Positions 10,017 to 18,149 of a DNA stretch of 38,591 bases are shown here, piece after piece. Source of the DNA: Clostridia bacterium. Its GTDB lineage: Bacteria > Bacillota > Clostridia > Monoglobales > Monoglobaceae. A program made the position numbers and the translations under genes. Position 1 is the first letter of the stretch, and each line of letters begins with the position of its first letter. The stretch lies in contig JAFSDN010000061.1 of NCBI GenBank assembly GCA_017436245.1, forward strand, positions 1 to 38,591. The letters run 5' to 3'. The notes beneath the pieces are model-generated. The model was given only the letters and a program-made list of their open reading frames with translations. It did not search any database and was not told the DNA's origin.

Positions 10017-11447
10017 TTGAATATTTTGATGCTGTCATCCGAGGTTGCACCCTATGCCAAGTCCGGTGGGCTGGGCGACGTTCTTGGTGCTCTTCCGCAG
10101 AATCTTGCGGCACAGGGGCATGATGTGCGTGTTATGCTTCCCAAGTACGGACTCATTGCCGAAAGATTTGTTTCGGAAATGCAGTTTGAACTATATATGT
10201 ACATTCCCCTGGGCTGGCGAAACAAATACTGCGGAGTTTTTTCAATCAAAAAAGCCGGCGTGACATATTATTTTATTGATAATGAATATTATTTTGGCGA
10301 AAAATGCCTTTACAAGTGGGATGACCTTGAACGGTTCTGCTTCTTTTCAAAGGCGGCCCTTGAGGTGTTGCCAAAACTGGGCTTCAAGCCTGATATTGTC
10401 CATTGCAATGACTGGCAGACGGGGGCTGTTCCCGTTATTCTTGAAGCATATTATAAGCAGAATGAATTTTACCGTCACATCAGAACGGTGTTTACCATTC
10501 ACAACCTGAAATATCAGGGTGTTTATTCCATAGAGGCGGTGCAGGAAATGCTGTCACTTGATGATAGCTTTTTCACCGACGACAAGCTGGAGTTCCACGG
10601 CTGTGCAAATCTTTTGAAGGCGGGAATTGTTTATTCTCACAGAGTCACAACCGTCAGCCCAACCTATGCGGAGGAAATAAAAACTCCCACGGGTGGTGAG
10701 CGCCTTGACGGACTGCTTTCGGCACGTTCAAATTCGCTTCACGGTATTCTCAACGGAATTGATTATGAGGAGTATAATCCAAAAACAGATGGGGCAATTT
10801 TCTGCAACTATGGTCTGAGGGATGCCGTTGAAGGAAAAAAGAAGAATAAAATGGCATTGCAGGAACAGCTTGGTTTGCCTGTGGATGGCGAAAAAGTGAT
10901 GATTGGGCTTGTTTCAAGACTTGTTGACCAGAAAGGTCTTGACATAATTGCCGATGCAATGGTAGAATTAACAGGTTTGGATATGCAGTTTGTTATTGTG
11001 GGCACAGGCGACGAGAAGTATGAGAATATGTTTCGTCATTATGCGTGGTGCAACCCTCAAAAGGTTTCGGCAAACATAATGTTCAGCAATGAAATGGCAC
11101 ACCGTGTATATGCATCAGCGGATTTATTCCTTATGCCGTCATTGTTTGAACCCTGCGGTCTTGGTCAGCTTATTGCCCTGAGCTACGGAACAATTCCCGT
11201 TGTGCGTGAAACAGGTGGGCTCAAGGACACAATAAAGTCATACAATGAGTTTACCGATGAGGGCAACGGATTCAGTTTTTATGCACCCAATGCGCACGAT
11301 ATGGTTTATACCATAAAGCGTGCAATCAGCTTTTTTGCTGACAAGCCGGTATGGAAAAAACTTGTTCAGCGTGCAATGAAAGAAGATTTTTCATGGACCG
11401 AATCGGCAAAGAAGTATCTGAGCATATATGAAGAACTTATGAAGTGA
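10017..11447 (+). CDS. glgA: Glycogen synthase (ADP-glucose)
   Basis: GlgA extends alpha-1,4-glucan from ADP-glucose. The 476-residue GT5 enzyme has the N-terminal KSGGLGDVLGALP motif (residues 15-27), which binds ADP-glucose, and the C-terminal GT-B region with LVSRLVDQKGLD and SLFEPCGLGQLIALSYGT, containing the conserved Glu. The likely start is TTG 10017, which gives MNILMLSSEVAPYAKSGG in register with other GlgA proteins. The next ATG (10029) would remove part of the first beta strand. AAAGGAAAGGA lies about 11 nt upstream. It follows glgD by 33 bp. Confidence 0.96.
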   Translation: MNILMLSSEVAPYAKSGGLGDVLGALPQNLAAQGHDVRVMLPKYGLIAERFVSEMQFELYMYIPLGWRNKYCGVFSIKKAGVTYYFIDNEYYFGEKCLYKWDDLERFCFFSKAALEVLPKLGFKPDIVHCNDWQTGAVPVILEAYYKQNEFYRHIRTVFTIHNLKYQGVYSIEAVQEMLSLDDSFFTDDKLEFHGCANLLKAGIVYSHRVTTVSPTYAEEIKTPTGGERLDGLLSARSNSLHGILNGIDYEEYNPKTDGAIFCNYGLRDAVEGKKKNKMALQEQLGLPVDGEKVMIGLVSRLVDQKGLDIIADAMVELTGLDMQFVIVGTGDEKYENMFRHYAWCNPQKVSANIMFSNEMAHRVYASADLFLMPSLFEPCGLGQLIALSYGTIPVVRETGGLKDTIKSYNEFTDEGNGFSFYAPNAHDMVYTIKRAISFFADKPVWKKLVQRAMKEDFSWTESAKKYLSIYEELMK

Positions 11448-11510
11448 TTTCAAAACACAAAATGCGTATTTGAATAAAAAGGTAAGAAAAGCGGAGGAAA
11501 TTACAGACTA

Positions 11511-13967
11511 ATGGCAAAAATGAAAAAGACAGAATACAAGTTGAAGAAGGAACAAATCAAAAGCACGATTTCAAGTAAGCTGCGCAGATATTACGGCAAA
11601 ACCGTTGAAACGGCAACGCCCGACCAGCTGTACAAGGCGTGTGCAATTACTGTTCGTGATGAAATAATGGAGGAGTGGGCAAAATCCAGAGAACTTCTGG
11701 AAAACGGTCACAAAAAGGAGCTTTATTATCTTTCCTTTGAATTCCTCATGGGAAGGGCACTTGGCAACAACATAATGAATATAATGCAGACGGATTTGTA
11801 CCGTGAGGCACTGGATGAGCTTGGCATTGATTTGTCTGCAATCGAGGATGTTGAAAACGATGCGGGTCTTGGCAACGGCGGTCTTGGACGCCTTGCGGCT
11901 TGCTTCCTTGACTCTCTTTCAACTCTTGAGCTTCCTGCCTTTGGCTGCGGTATTCGTTATGAATACGGCTTGTTCAAGCAGAAGATTGTTGACGGCTATC
12001 AGATTGAAATGCCCGACCCGTGGCTTGAGGATGGAAACGTGTGGGAAATTGAACGCCCGGAAGACAGCGTTGAGGTACACTACAACGGTTCTGTGGAAGA
12101 GTATTTTGAGGACGGCAGAATGAAGTTTCGTCATGTGGGCTACAACACGGTTATTGCCGAGCCTTATGATATGCCCATTTCGGGCTATGATTCAAAGCTC
12201 GTTAATACTCTCAGACTATGGAGAGCACGTTCGCCTCAGATTATCAATATGAATGAGTTCAACCGTGGCGATTATGCCATGGCGGTTAAGGACAAGGAGC
12301 TTGCGGAGGTTGTTTCGCAGATTCTTTATCCTGAGGATAATCATTATGAAGGCAAGATGCTGAGGCTGAAACAGCAGTATTTCTTTGTTTCGGCAACAAT
12401 TCAGTGGATTTTGTCAAAACAGAAAAGACGCGGCCATGGATTGTGGGAGCTTCCAAAGTATGTGCAGATTCATATCAATGACACTCATCCCACAATTGCA
12501 ATCCCTGAAATGATGAGAATACTTATGGATGACGAGGGCTTTGGCTGGGATGAAGCATGGGACATTGTGCAGAAGATTTTTGCATATACCAACCACACAA
12601 TCATGACCGAGGCACTTGAAAAATGGCCTATGTCCATGGTTGAAGGTCTCCTTCCAAGAGTTTCTATGATTATAAAGGAAATTGACCGCAGACAGCGTGA
12701 AAATCTTTATAATCGTTTTGGTAACGATATTGGAAAGATTGAATATATGGCAGTGATTTCAAACGGAAATGTTAATATGGCAAATCTGTGCCTTACTGCC
12801 TGCCACAGCATAAACGGTGTTGCGGCACTTCATACGGATATTCTGAAAAATGAGACATTCCGTGATTATCACATTCTTTCGCCTGAAAAGTTCAAGAATG
12901 TTACAAACGGTGTGACTCCAAGAAGATGGTTGCTCAAGGCAAACCCCAAGCTTGCGGGAATTATTACCGAAACCATTGGTGACGGCTGGATAAAGAATGC
13001 GCAGAATCTTGAAAAGCTTGAAAAGTTTGCGGAGGACAGTGCATTCCGTGACAAGTTTGCTGAAATCAAGCAGGAGAACAAGGTTAAACTTGCGGAATAT
13101 ATAAAGGAGCACAACGGAATTATTGTTGACCCAAGCTCCCTCTTTGATGTGCAGATAAAGAGACTTCACGAATATAAGCGTCAGCTTATGAAGGCAATGC
13201 ACATTGTTTATCGCTACAAAATGATAACCGAGAATCCAAGTCAGGCAAGTATGCTGCCCGAAACATTTATCTTCGGAGCAAAGGCGGCGCCCGGATACCA
13301 TACGGCAAAGCTGATTATCAAGCTTATCAACAATATTGCAAATGTGGTTAATAACGACCCCAGAACCAAGGATATTCTGAAGGTTGTGTTTATTGAGAAT
13401 TACAGCGTTTCAATTGCCGAGAAAATTGTTGCGGCGGCAAACCTCAGCGAACAGATTTCCACGGCAAGTAAGGAAGCATCGGGCACTGGCAACATGAAGC
13501 TCATGCTCAACGGTGCGTTGACAATCGGAACCCTTGACGGGGCAAATGTTGAGATTGCAGAACGTGTGGGACTTGACAATATCTATATTTTCGGTCTCAC
13601 ATCCCAGGAGGTTCTGAATATTTATGCATCGGGACATTCGGGAAGTGCCGAGGTTTATTCACAGAACATGGTTGTGAAAAGCATTGTGGACAGCTTTATT
13701 GACGGAACATTTACTCCCGACAATCAGAATTTGTTCCAGGAGATTTACCATAGCCTTGTGTTTGGACATGGTTTTGCCGACCCGTATCTGCTTCTTCGGG
13801 ACTTTGAATCATATCTTGATGCAGGACATCGTATGGCAAAGGATTTCCAGACTCCTGATGTATGGAACAAAAAGGCAATTATAAATGTTTCCAAGGCTGG
13901 ATATTTCTCCAGCGACCGTTCAATTTTGGATTATAACAACACAATCTGGGGACTTGAGAAAATATAA
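11511..13967 (+). CDS. glgP: Glycogen/maltodextrin phosphorylase
   Basis: GlgP releases glucose-1-phosphate from glycogen ends using phosphate and PLP. The 818-residue GT35 enzyme shows the substrate loop region DAGLGNGGLGRLAACFLDS (about residues 116-134) and the PLP lysine Lys663 in EASGTGNMKLMLNG. Phosphate-site residues lie in FDVQIKRLHEYKRQ. Length is normal for bacterial enzymes. AGCGGAGGAAA lies about 12 nt before ATG 11511; a second in-frame ATG is at 11520. Last gene of the operon, closed by the terminator that follows. Confidence 0.97.
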   Translation: MAKMKKTEYKLKKEQIKSTISSKLRRYYGKTVETATPDQLYKACAITVRDEIMEEWAKSRELLENGHKKELYYLSFEFLMGRALGNNIMNIMQTDLYREALDELGIDLSAIEDVENDAGLGNGGLGRLAACFLDSLSTLELPAFGCGIRYEYGLFKQKIVDGYQIEMPDPWLEDGNVWEIERPEDSVEVHYNGSVEEYFEDGRMKFRHVGYNTVIAEPYDMPISGYDSKLVNTLRLWRARSPQIINMNEFNRGDYAMAVKDKELAEVVSQILYPEDNHYEGKMLRLKQQYFFVSATIQWILSKQKRRGHGLWELPKYVQIHINDTHPTIAIPEMMRILMDDEGFGWDEAWDIVQKIFAYTNHTIMTEALEKWPMSMVEGLLPRVSMIIKEIDRRQRENLYNRFGNDIGKIEYMAVISNGNVNMANLCLTACHSINGVAALHTDILKNETFRDYHILSPEKFKNVTNGVTPRRWLLKANPKLAGIITETIGDGWIKNAQNLEKLEKFAEDSAFRDKFAEIKQENKVKLAEYIKEHNGIIVDPSSLFDVQIKRLHEYKRQLMKAMHIVYRYKMITENPSQASMLPETFIFGAKAAPGYHTAKLIIKLINNIANVVNNDPRTKDILKVVFIENYSVSIAEKIVAAANLSEQISTASKEASGTGNMKLMLNGALTIGTLDGANVEIAERVGLDNIYIFGLTSQEVLNIYASGHSGSAEVYSQNMVVKSIVDSFIDGTFTPDNQNLFQEIYHSLVFGHGFADPYLLLRDFESYLDAGHRMAKDFQTPDVWNKKAIINVSKAGYFSSDRSILDYNNTIWGLEKI

Positions 13968-13977
13968 GTATATTGCT

Positions 13978-14019
13978 AAAATCCTTGAAGTCTCATGGCT
14001 TCAAGGATTTTTGTTTATT
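13978..14019 (+). terminator. Rho-independent terminator of the glg operon
   Basis: A perfect 13-bp stem, AAAATCCTTGAAG (13978-13990) with CTTCAAGGATTTT (13999-14011), an 8-nt loop, then a T-rich run. It begins 10 bp after the glgP stop. Confidence 0.92.
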
Positions 14020-14148
14020 TTTGAGTCTCTTTTTTGCGGCAATGTCAATATATGAGGGTGTGTGGCGTGCCGAAACGGGAGCTTCGTCGCAGAAGTCTTC
14101 GGGAGGATTTTGTGCTGATGCGTTTTGTGGAATGGGGATAAGCTTCAT
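13993..14148 (-). CDS. Possible small protein, 51 residues
   Basis: A minus-strand frame opens at ATG 14146-14148 and ends with TGA at 13993-13995. AAGGCGG lies about 8 nt upstream of the start. The product starts MKLIPIPQNASAQNPPEDF, has an acidic and proline-rich first half and a lysine-rich end (IDIAAKKRLKNKQKSLKP), with one cysteine and no membrane segment. I do not recognise a family. Its 3' end overlaps the opposing glgP terminator. The ordered charge pattern and ribosome binding site favour a real gene, but length alone cannot exclude chance. The plus-strand frame opposite is less convincing. Confidence 0.42.
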   Translation of the reverse strand: MKLIPIPQNASAQNPPEDFCDEAPVSARHTPSYIDIAAKKRLKNKQKSLKP

Positions 14149-14219
14149 AAATGCACCGCCTTTTGATATGAGAATATTTGAGGTTTTGAAAAAAATTTTT
14201 CTTTATATACATATTATGG

Positions 14220-14248
14220 TTGATTTTTTGGAAAATATTCTGTATAAT
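14220..14248 (+). promoter_or_regulatory. Predicted promoter of asnS
   Basis: TTGATT (14220-14225), 17-bp spacer, TATAAT (14243-14248). Transcription would begin near 14255, just before the leader hairpin. The rest of the 376-bp gap from 13968 to 14343 holds only the terminator, the possible small ORF and that hairpin. Confidence 0.65.
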
Positions 14249-14265
14249 GTAAAATAGATTGTTAT

Positions 14266-14308
14266 GGGAACCTCTAAAAATTCCCCACACGAATATTCAG
14301 AGGTCCCC
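14266..14308 (+). promoter_or_regulatory. Hairpin in the asnS leader
   Basis: GGGAACCTCT (14266-14275) pairs with AGAGGTCCCC (14299-14308), with one A-C mismatch, around a 23-nt loop. It ends 35 bp before the asnS start. No T-box GGTGGNACCGCG-like antiterminator sequence was found and no T-run follows, so it is neither a standard T-box nor a clear terminator. Confidence 0.45.
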
Positions 14309-14343
14309 TTATGTATTTGATATAAGAAAGGTCTTGAAAACGA

Positions 14344-15726
14344 ATGAAGATTAAAGAAGTATTTTTGAAATCAGACGAAGTAGGCGGTCAGGTTATTTCG
14401 GTTAACGGTTGGGTCAGAACTTTGAGAGCTTCAAAGAATTTTGGCTTTGTTGAACTTAATGACGGTTCCTATTTCAAGAATATTCAGGTTGTTATTGAAG
14501 AAGAAAAGCTGGAGAACTTTGCGGAGCTTTGCAAGCTTAATGTTGGCGCGTCTTTGCGTGTTGAAGGCGTTTTGGAGCTTACTCCCGATGCAAAACAGCC
14601 TTTTGAAATCAAGGCAACGAATGTTTTGATTGAGGGCGAGAGCACTCCTGATTATCCTTTGCAGAAAAAACGTCATTCCTTTGAATTTCTCAGAACAATT
14701 CCGCATCTGAGAGCAAGAACAAACACATTCTCGGCAGTTTTTCGTGTTCGCTCGGTTATTGCCTATGCAATCCACAAATTCTTTAATGACCGTGGTTTTG
14801 TTTATGTTCACACTCCTCTGATTACAGGAAGCGATTGCGAGGGCGCAGGTGAGATGTTCAGGGTTACAACTCTTGATATGGAAAATCTTCCAAAGACAGA
14901 GGATGGAAAGATTGATTACACAAAGGACTTCTTCAGCCGTGAAACATCGCTGACCGTAAGCGGTCAGCTTGAGGGCGAGACCTTCTCCATGGCATTTGGC
15001 GATATTTATACCTTTGGCCCCACCTTCCGTGCCGAAAACTCAAACACAACCCGTCATGCGGCTGAGTTCTGGATGATTGAACCTGAAATTGCCTTTGCTG
15101 ATTTGAAGGATGATATGAAGCTGGCTGAGGATATGCTGAAGTTTGTTATCAGATATGTTCTTGACAATGCTCCCGAAGAAATGGCGTTCTTCAATAACTT
15201 TGTTGACAAGGGTCTCATTGACAGACTCAACAATATCCTTGAAAATGATTTTGGTCATGTTACCTACACCGAGGCTGTGGAGATTCTCAAAAACAGCGGT
15301 AAGGACTTTGAATATCCCGTTCAGTGGGGCATTGACCTTCAGACAGAGCATGAAAGATACCTTACGGAAGAAGTGTTCAAAAAGCCTGTTTTTGTTACGG
15401 ATTATCCAAAGGAAATCAAGGCTTTCTATATGCGTCTCAATGATGACGGCAAAACTGTTGCCGCTATGGACTGTCTTGTTCCCGGTATCGGCGAAATCAT
15501 CGGCGGAAGTCAGAGAGAGGAAAGAATGGATGTTCTTCTTGAAAGAATGGCAGAAGTTGGACTCAATGTTGATGATTACGGACACTATCTTGACCTGAGA
15601 CGTTACGGCGGAACAAAGCACGCCGGCTTTGGACTGGGCTTTGAACGTGCGGTTATGTATCTCACAGGTATGGGCAATATCCGCGACGTGCTTCCTTATC
15701 CCAGAACAGTTAACAATCTTGGTTAA
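14344..15726 (+). CDS. asnS: Asparaginyl-tRNA synthetase
   Basis: AsnS charges tRNA-Asn with asparagine. The 460-residue class IIb enzyme has an N-terminal OB-fold anticodon-binding domain ([22 protein letters not shown], from about residue 20). Class II motif 2 is [21 protein letters not shown] and motif 3 is [17 protein letters not shown] near the end. Family signatures such as ENSNTTRH, and the length, separate it from the longer bacterial AspRS. ATG 14344 has AGAAAGG about 11 nt upstream. It has its own promoter and leader hairpin and is followed 25 bp later by a TPR gene that may be co-transcribed. Confidence 0.96.
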   Translation: MKIKEVFLKSDEVGGQVISVNGWVRTLRASKNFGFVELNDGSYFKNIQVVIEEEKLENFAELCKLNVGASLRVEGVLELTPDAKQPFEIKATNVLIEGESTPDYPLQKKRHSFEFLRTIPHLRARTNTFSAVFRVRSVIAYAIHKFFNDRGFVYVHTPLITGSDCEGAGEMFRVTTLDMENLPKTEDGKIDYTKDFFSRETSLTVSGQLEGETFSMAFGDIYTFGPTFRAENSNTTRHAAEFWMIEPEIAFADLKDDMKLAEDMLKFVIRYVLDNAPEEMAFFNNFVDKGLIDRLNNILENDFGHVTYTEAVEILKNSGKDFEYPVQWGIDLQTEHERYLTEEVFKKPVFVTDYPKEIKAFYMRLNDDGKTVAAMDCLVPGIGEIIGGSQREERMDVLLERMAEVGLNVDDYGHYLDLRRYGGTKHAGFGLGFERAVMYLTGMGNIRDVLPYPRTVNNLG

Positions 15727-15751
15727 ATTCAGTTAAGGAGCGTGCGGACTT

Positions 15752-16483
15752 ATGTTGCCATGGATAACTTTGATTATTGTTATTGTTTTTTGTGTAATAA
15801 AAAGGTCGGAACTGATTTCGGTTCTGGCAAAGCGCAAGTTTGCCAAGGGTGACTTGCAGGGGGCTTTGCAAAAGTTTGCTCTTGCAAAAAAAATCGGAAA
15901 GCTGAGTGCGGCAAGTCTGTTCTTTTACGGCTATCTTTTGCTCAGAGACGGACAGGTTGACTATGCAGCAACAATCCTGACCCATGCATCTCTGGAGGCA
16001 AAAAAGCCTGCACTCAAAAAACGCATAAAATCCATGCTTGCGGTTTGTGAGTGGAAGAATGGCAACCTTGACAATGCAATTGAAATGACCGAGGAGGCAA
16101 TGGTTGATTACAAAACAACCAATCTCTATCAGAATCTTGGGCTTATGTATGTGATCAAAGGTGATGCAAAAAAAGCCGTTGAGTTTAACAAGGAAGCCTA
16201 TGAATACAACTCGGACGATATGATTATTATGGATAATCTTGCAGAGGCGTATGCCATTGCCGGCGATGTGGAAAATGCAACCGAAATTTATGAGAAACTT
16301 CTTGAAAAAGAACCTCATTTTCCTGAACCCTATTACGGTTTTGGTTTGCTTCTTGTTGAAAACGGTCAGAAGGAGCGGGGGATAAAGCTCATTGAGCAAT
16401 CCCTTGAAAAACGGTTTACCTTTTTGAGTGTTTTGCAGAAGGACGAGGTTGAGAAGCTGTTGGAAGAGGCAAGAAATAAATAA
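15752..16483 (+). CDS. Membrane-anchored tetratricopeptide repeat protein
   Basis: A 243-residue protein with an N-terminal hydrophobic stretch (PWITLIIVIVFCVI, residues 3-16) that probably anchors it in the membrane. Several TPR-like helical pairs follow: GDLQGALQKFALAKKIGK, NGNLDNAIEMTEEAMV, KGDAKKAVEFNKEAYEYN and AGDVENATEIYEKLLEKEP. TPRs bind proteins, but no partner can be deduced. AAGGAG lies about 14 nt before ATG 15752. It sits 25 bp after asnS and ends at a bidirectional terminator. Confidence 0.85.
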   Translation: MLPWITLIIVIVFCVIKRSELISVLAKRKFAKGDLQGALQKFALAKKIGKLSAASLFFYGYLLLRDGQVDYAATILTHASLEAKKPALKKRIKSMLAVCEWKNGNLDNAIEMTEEAMVDYKTTNLYQNLGLMYVIKGDAKKAVEFNKEAYEYNSDDMIIMDNLAEAYAIAGDVENATEIYEKLLEKEPHFPEPYYGFGLLLVENGQKERGIKLIEQSLEKRFTFLSVLQKDEVEKLLEEARNK

Positions 16484-16494
16484 AAAAAGTTTGC

Positions 16495-16517
16495 GGCACG
16501 GTGAAAACCGTGCCTTT
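16495..16517. terminator. Bidirectional terminator between convergent genes
   Basis: GGCACGG (16495-16501) pairs with CCGTGCC (16508-16514) around TGAAAA. TTT follows on the plus strand. On the minus strand the stem is followed by GCAAAC and a run of seven T. It sits between the TPR gene and the minus-strand DUF6472-type gene. Confidence 0.85.
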
Positions 16518-16524
16518 AAAATAT

Positions 16525-16719
16525 TCAGTTTTGCTTTCTTACGATTTTGTATTCGTCGTAAAAGCTGTAATAGGGGCAGGAATTGTGCCCTGATGCATAA
16601 AAGCCTGAAACCTCGTCTTCGTCAAGGTTAACCGTGCATATATCGCAGTCGGTTTCGTAGTCATAGTCGAAGTAAGCGCAGGTTTCGCATTGAGTTATTT
16701 TCTTTTCGTTTTTTTTCAT
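16525..16719 (-). CDS. Small Cys-rich DUF6472-type protein
   Basis: A 64-residue protein starting MKKNEKKITQCETC, with paired cysteines (CETC, then CDIC), an acidic NLDEDE stretch and the end CPYYSFYDEYKIVRKQ. This matches my memory of the DUF6472 family of short clostridial proteins; its function is unknown, and the cysteines suggest a metal site. The open frame extends 34 codons further upstream, but that part is AT-rich and covers the predicted promoter, so I prefer ATG 16719, with GGTGAT just upstream. It is divergent from the OLE RNA gene and converges on the TPR gene. Confidence 0.75.
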   Translation of the reverse strand: MKKNEKKITQCETCAYFDYDYETDCDICTVNLDEDEVSGFYASGHNSCPYYSFYDEYKIVRKQN

Positions 16720-16735
16720 TTTCATCACCAGGGAT

Positions 16736-16764
16736 ATTTTATCACAACCGTGATTATATTGCAA
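16736..16764 (-). promoter_or_regulatory. Predicted promoter of the DUF6472-type gene
   Basis: On the minus strand, TTGCAA (16759-16764), 17-bp spacer, TAAAAT (16736-16741). It would leave only about 10 nt of leader before ATG 16719. Confidence 0.5.
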
Positions 16765-16814
16765 GAACAAAAGTATATTATATAGATTCGGTTTAAAATT
16801 AAAGAGCAGAGTCC

Positions 16815-16843
16815 TTGACATTATGAGTCAAATAGGATATAAT
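16815..16843 (+). promoter_or_regulatory. Perfect-consensus sigma-A promoter of OLE RNA
   Basis: TTGACA (16815-16820), exactly 17 bp, TATAAT (16838-16843). Both hexamers match consensus in full, the only such promoter noticed in this window. Transcription should start near 16850, about 11 nt before the closing helix of the RNA. Confidence 0.85.
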
Positions 16844-16849
16844 ATCATT

Positions 16850-17481
16850 GAGAAATCATAGGGTAACGGTATTCTAGTCAGCTATTTCATTTCCCAGGGC
16901 GGGCCTAAAAATTCGCCGAAGGGCATATCGATGAAGTTCCTTGTGCGTGCTTGCGACGCCCAGTCGTGGGTGTGTGCTGGGAGTTAAGGTTTAGGGGCGA
17001 TCCGCAACGGCATGTGGGCGTTGACCCCTTTTCCGCGGAGGCCTGTGACCGTGTATTGGTGGGACATCCTGCCTCTGTACGTATCAGGTTAAAACCTGCG
17101 TTGCGGTATCAATTTTCATATGAAGAAAGATGCTGTGGGCAGTGTAGCCTGCCTTGAGTGGATATGGTGAATAATTGTTCAGACTTTTGCTTCGCGGCCA
17201 CGAAGCATTTGTTATCGCTTTTTGAAACCATATTTGCAAAAGAGGCTAAGAAACGGATTTAGCTGTCGAGGAAAACTCCTAGACCGGTATGTATGTGCAG
17301 GATTGTAGTGCGTACTCAGTGGCAATCAGGTAACGCAGAGCGTCGGAACATTTTTCCGATGTTTCAACGGCAACGGTGCGAGCCGGATTTTAAACGGAAA
17401 CATCCCTCTTGGCGACGATTGGGAAGTCCGGCGGGAAATCCAACCTGACCTAAGGCGCAAAGTTTACTGCATATGCTACCC
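16850..17481 (+). ncRNA. ole: OLE RNA (ornate large extremophilic RNA)
   Basis: A 680-bp stretch without a credible gene has the base composition and internal hairpins of a structured RNA. GGGTA (16861-16865) can pair with TACCC (17477-17481) and close it. Clear internal stems include GCTTCG/CGAAGC (17189-17206) and TCGGAA/TTCCGA (17343-17359). Size near 630 nt, the position directly before a gene for the OLE-associated membrane protein, and dxs-tlyA-nadK-recN downstream match the known OLE locus. OLE RNA binds OapA at the membrane as a ribonucleoprotein; mutants elsewhere are sensitive to alcohols, cold and high Mg2+. The identification rests on size, structure and context, not a covariance search. 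The 5' end is predicted from the promoter, the 3' end from pairing. Confidence 0.88.
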
Positions 17482-17531
17482 TTTATTTTCTTTTATAAAA
17501 GTTTATGTTGAATTATACTGGAGTTGAGATT

Positions 17532-18113
17532 TTGAAAGAGGAAGTTCCCCGAAAACAAAAGATAAAGTTCAAACCGTCAAATTCAAAAAAGACCGACAAA
17601 AGCTGGATTGCCAAAACAACCGTTATCACCTTTACCATGTCGGCGGTATTTTCGTTGCTGTCCAACAGTGTCATGGATATGGTGAGCATCTGGGTTGCAA
17701 TTCTGATTCTTCTGGCTATTGTTTTTGTGGGTATTTTGTTTGATATAATAGGCATGGCGGTTACATCTGCCGAGGAAGCGGTTTTTCATTCCATGGCGGT
17801 GCAGAGGGTGAAGTATGCAAAGGGTGCCATAGCCTTGATTAAATCAAAGGAAAAGGTTTCGAACTTTTGTAACGATGTGGTTGGCGACATCTGCGGTATT
17901 GTCAGCGGTTCGGCTTCGGCGGCGGTGGTTGCCTTTGTTCTTAATTCAAATCCAAATCTCAACAGTGTTGTTATGAGTCTTGTTATCACGGCAACTGTTG
18001 CGGCTTTGACTGTTGGCGGCAAGGCTGTTGGCAAGAGTATTGCCATGAGATACAGCAACTATATTATATATAATGCGGCAAGAGTATTGTCCATTTTGAA
18101 ATTCCGTAAATAA
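17532..18113 (+). CDS. oapA: OLE-associated membrane protein A
   Basis: A basic N-terminus (RKQKIKFKPSNSKKTDKSW) suited to RNA binding is followed by hydrophobic segments: a pair at TTVITFTMSAVFSLL and VSIWVAILILLAIVFVGILFDII, then a second pair near VSGSASAAVVAFVL and VVMSLVITATVAAL. Acidic and polar residues (FDIIGMAVTSAEEAVFHSM; NFCNDVVGDICG) lie in conserved parts recalled from OapA. OapA binds OLE RNA and holds it at the membrane. I prefer TTG 17532, with CTGGAG 8 nt upstream, giving 193 residues. An ATG at 17505 would add nine residues but lacks a ribosome binding site. It lies about 50 bp after the RNA and 36 bp before dxs. Confidence 0.88.
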   Translation: MKEEVPRKQKIKFKPSNSKKTDKSWIAKTTVITFTMSAVFSLLSNSVMDMVSIWVAILILLAIVFVGILFDIIGMAVTSAEEAVFHSMAVQRVKYAKGAIALIKSKEKVSNFCNDVVGDICGIVSGSASAAVVAFVLNSNPNLNSVVMSLVITATVAALTVGGKAVGKSIAMRYSNYIIYNAARVLSILKFRK

Positions 18114-18149
18114 AAGATAAAGATTACGGCAGAAAAAACGGTGTGTTTT

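Noticed and set aside
13973-14257. 94-codon plus-strand ORF after glgP
   Set aside because: It runs through the terminator stem and has no ribosome binding site; the opposite small frame is more protein-like.
16951-17157. 68-codon ORF inside the RNA region
   Set aside because: No ribosome binding site, odd composition, and it lies wholly in the structured OLE RNA.
16850-17481. RNase P RNA, tmRNA or a group II intron as the identity of the RNA
   Set aside because: No tag-peptide/tRNA-like ends, no RNase P core as I know it, no intron ORF or domain V; the context fits OLE much better.
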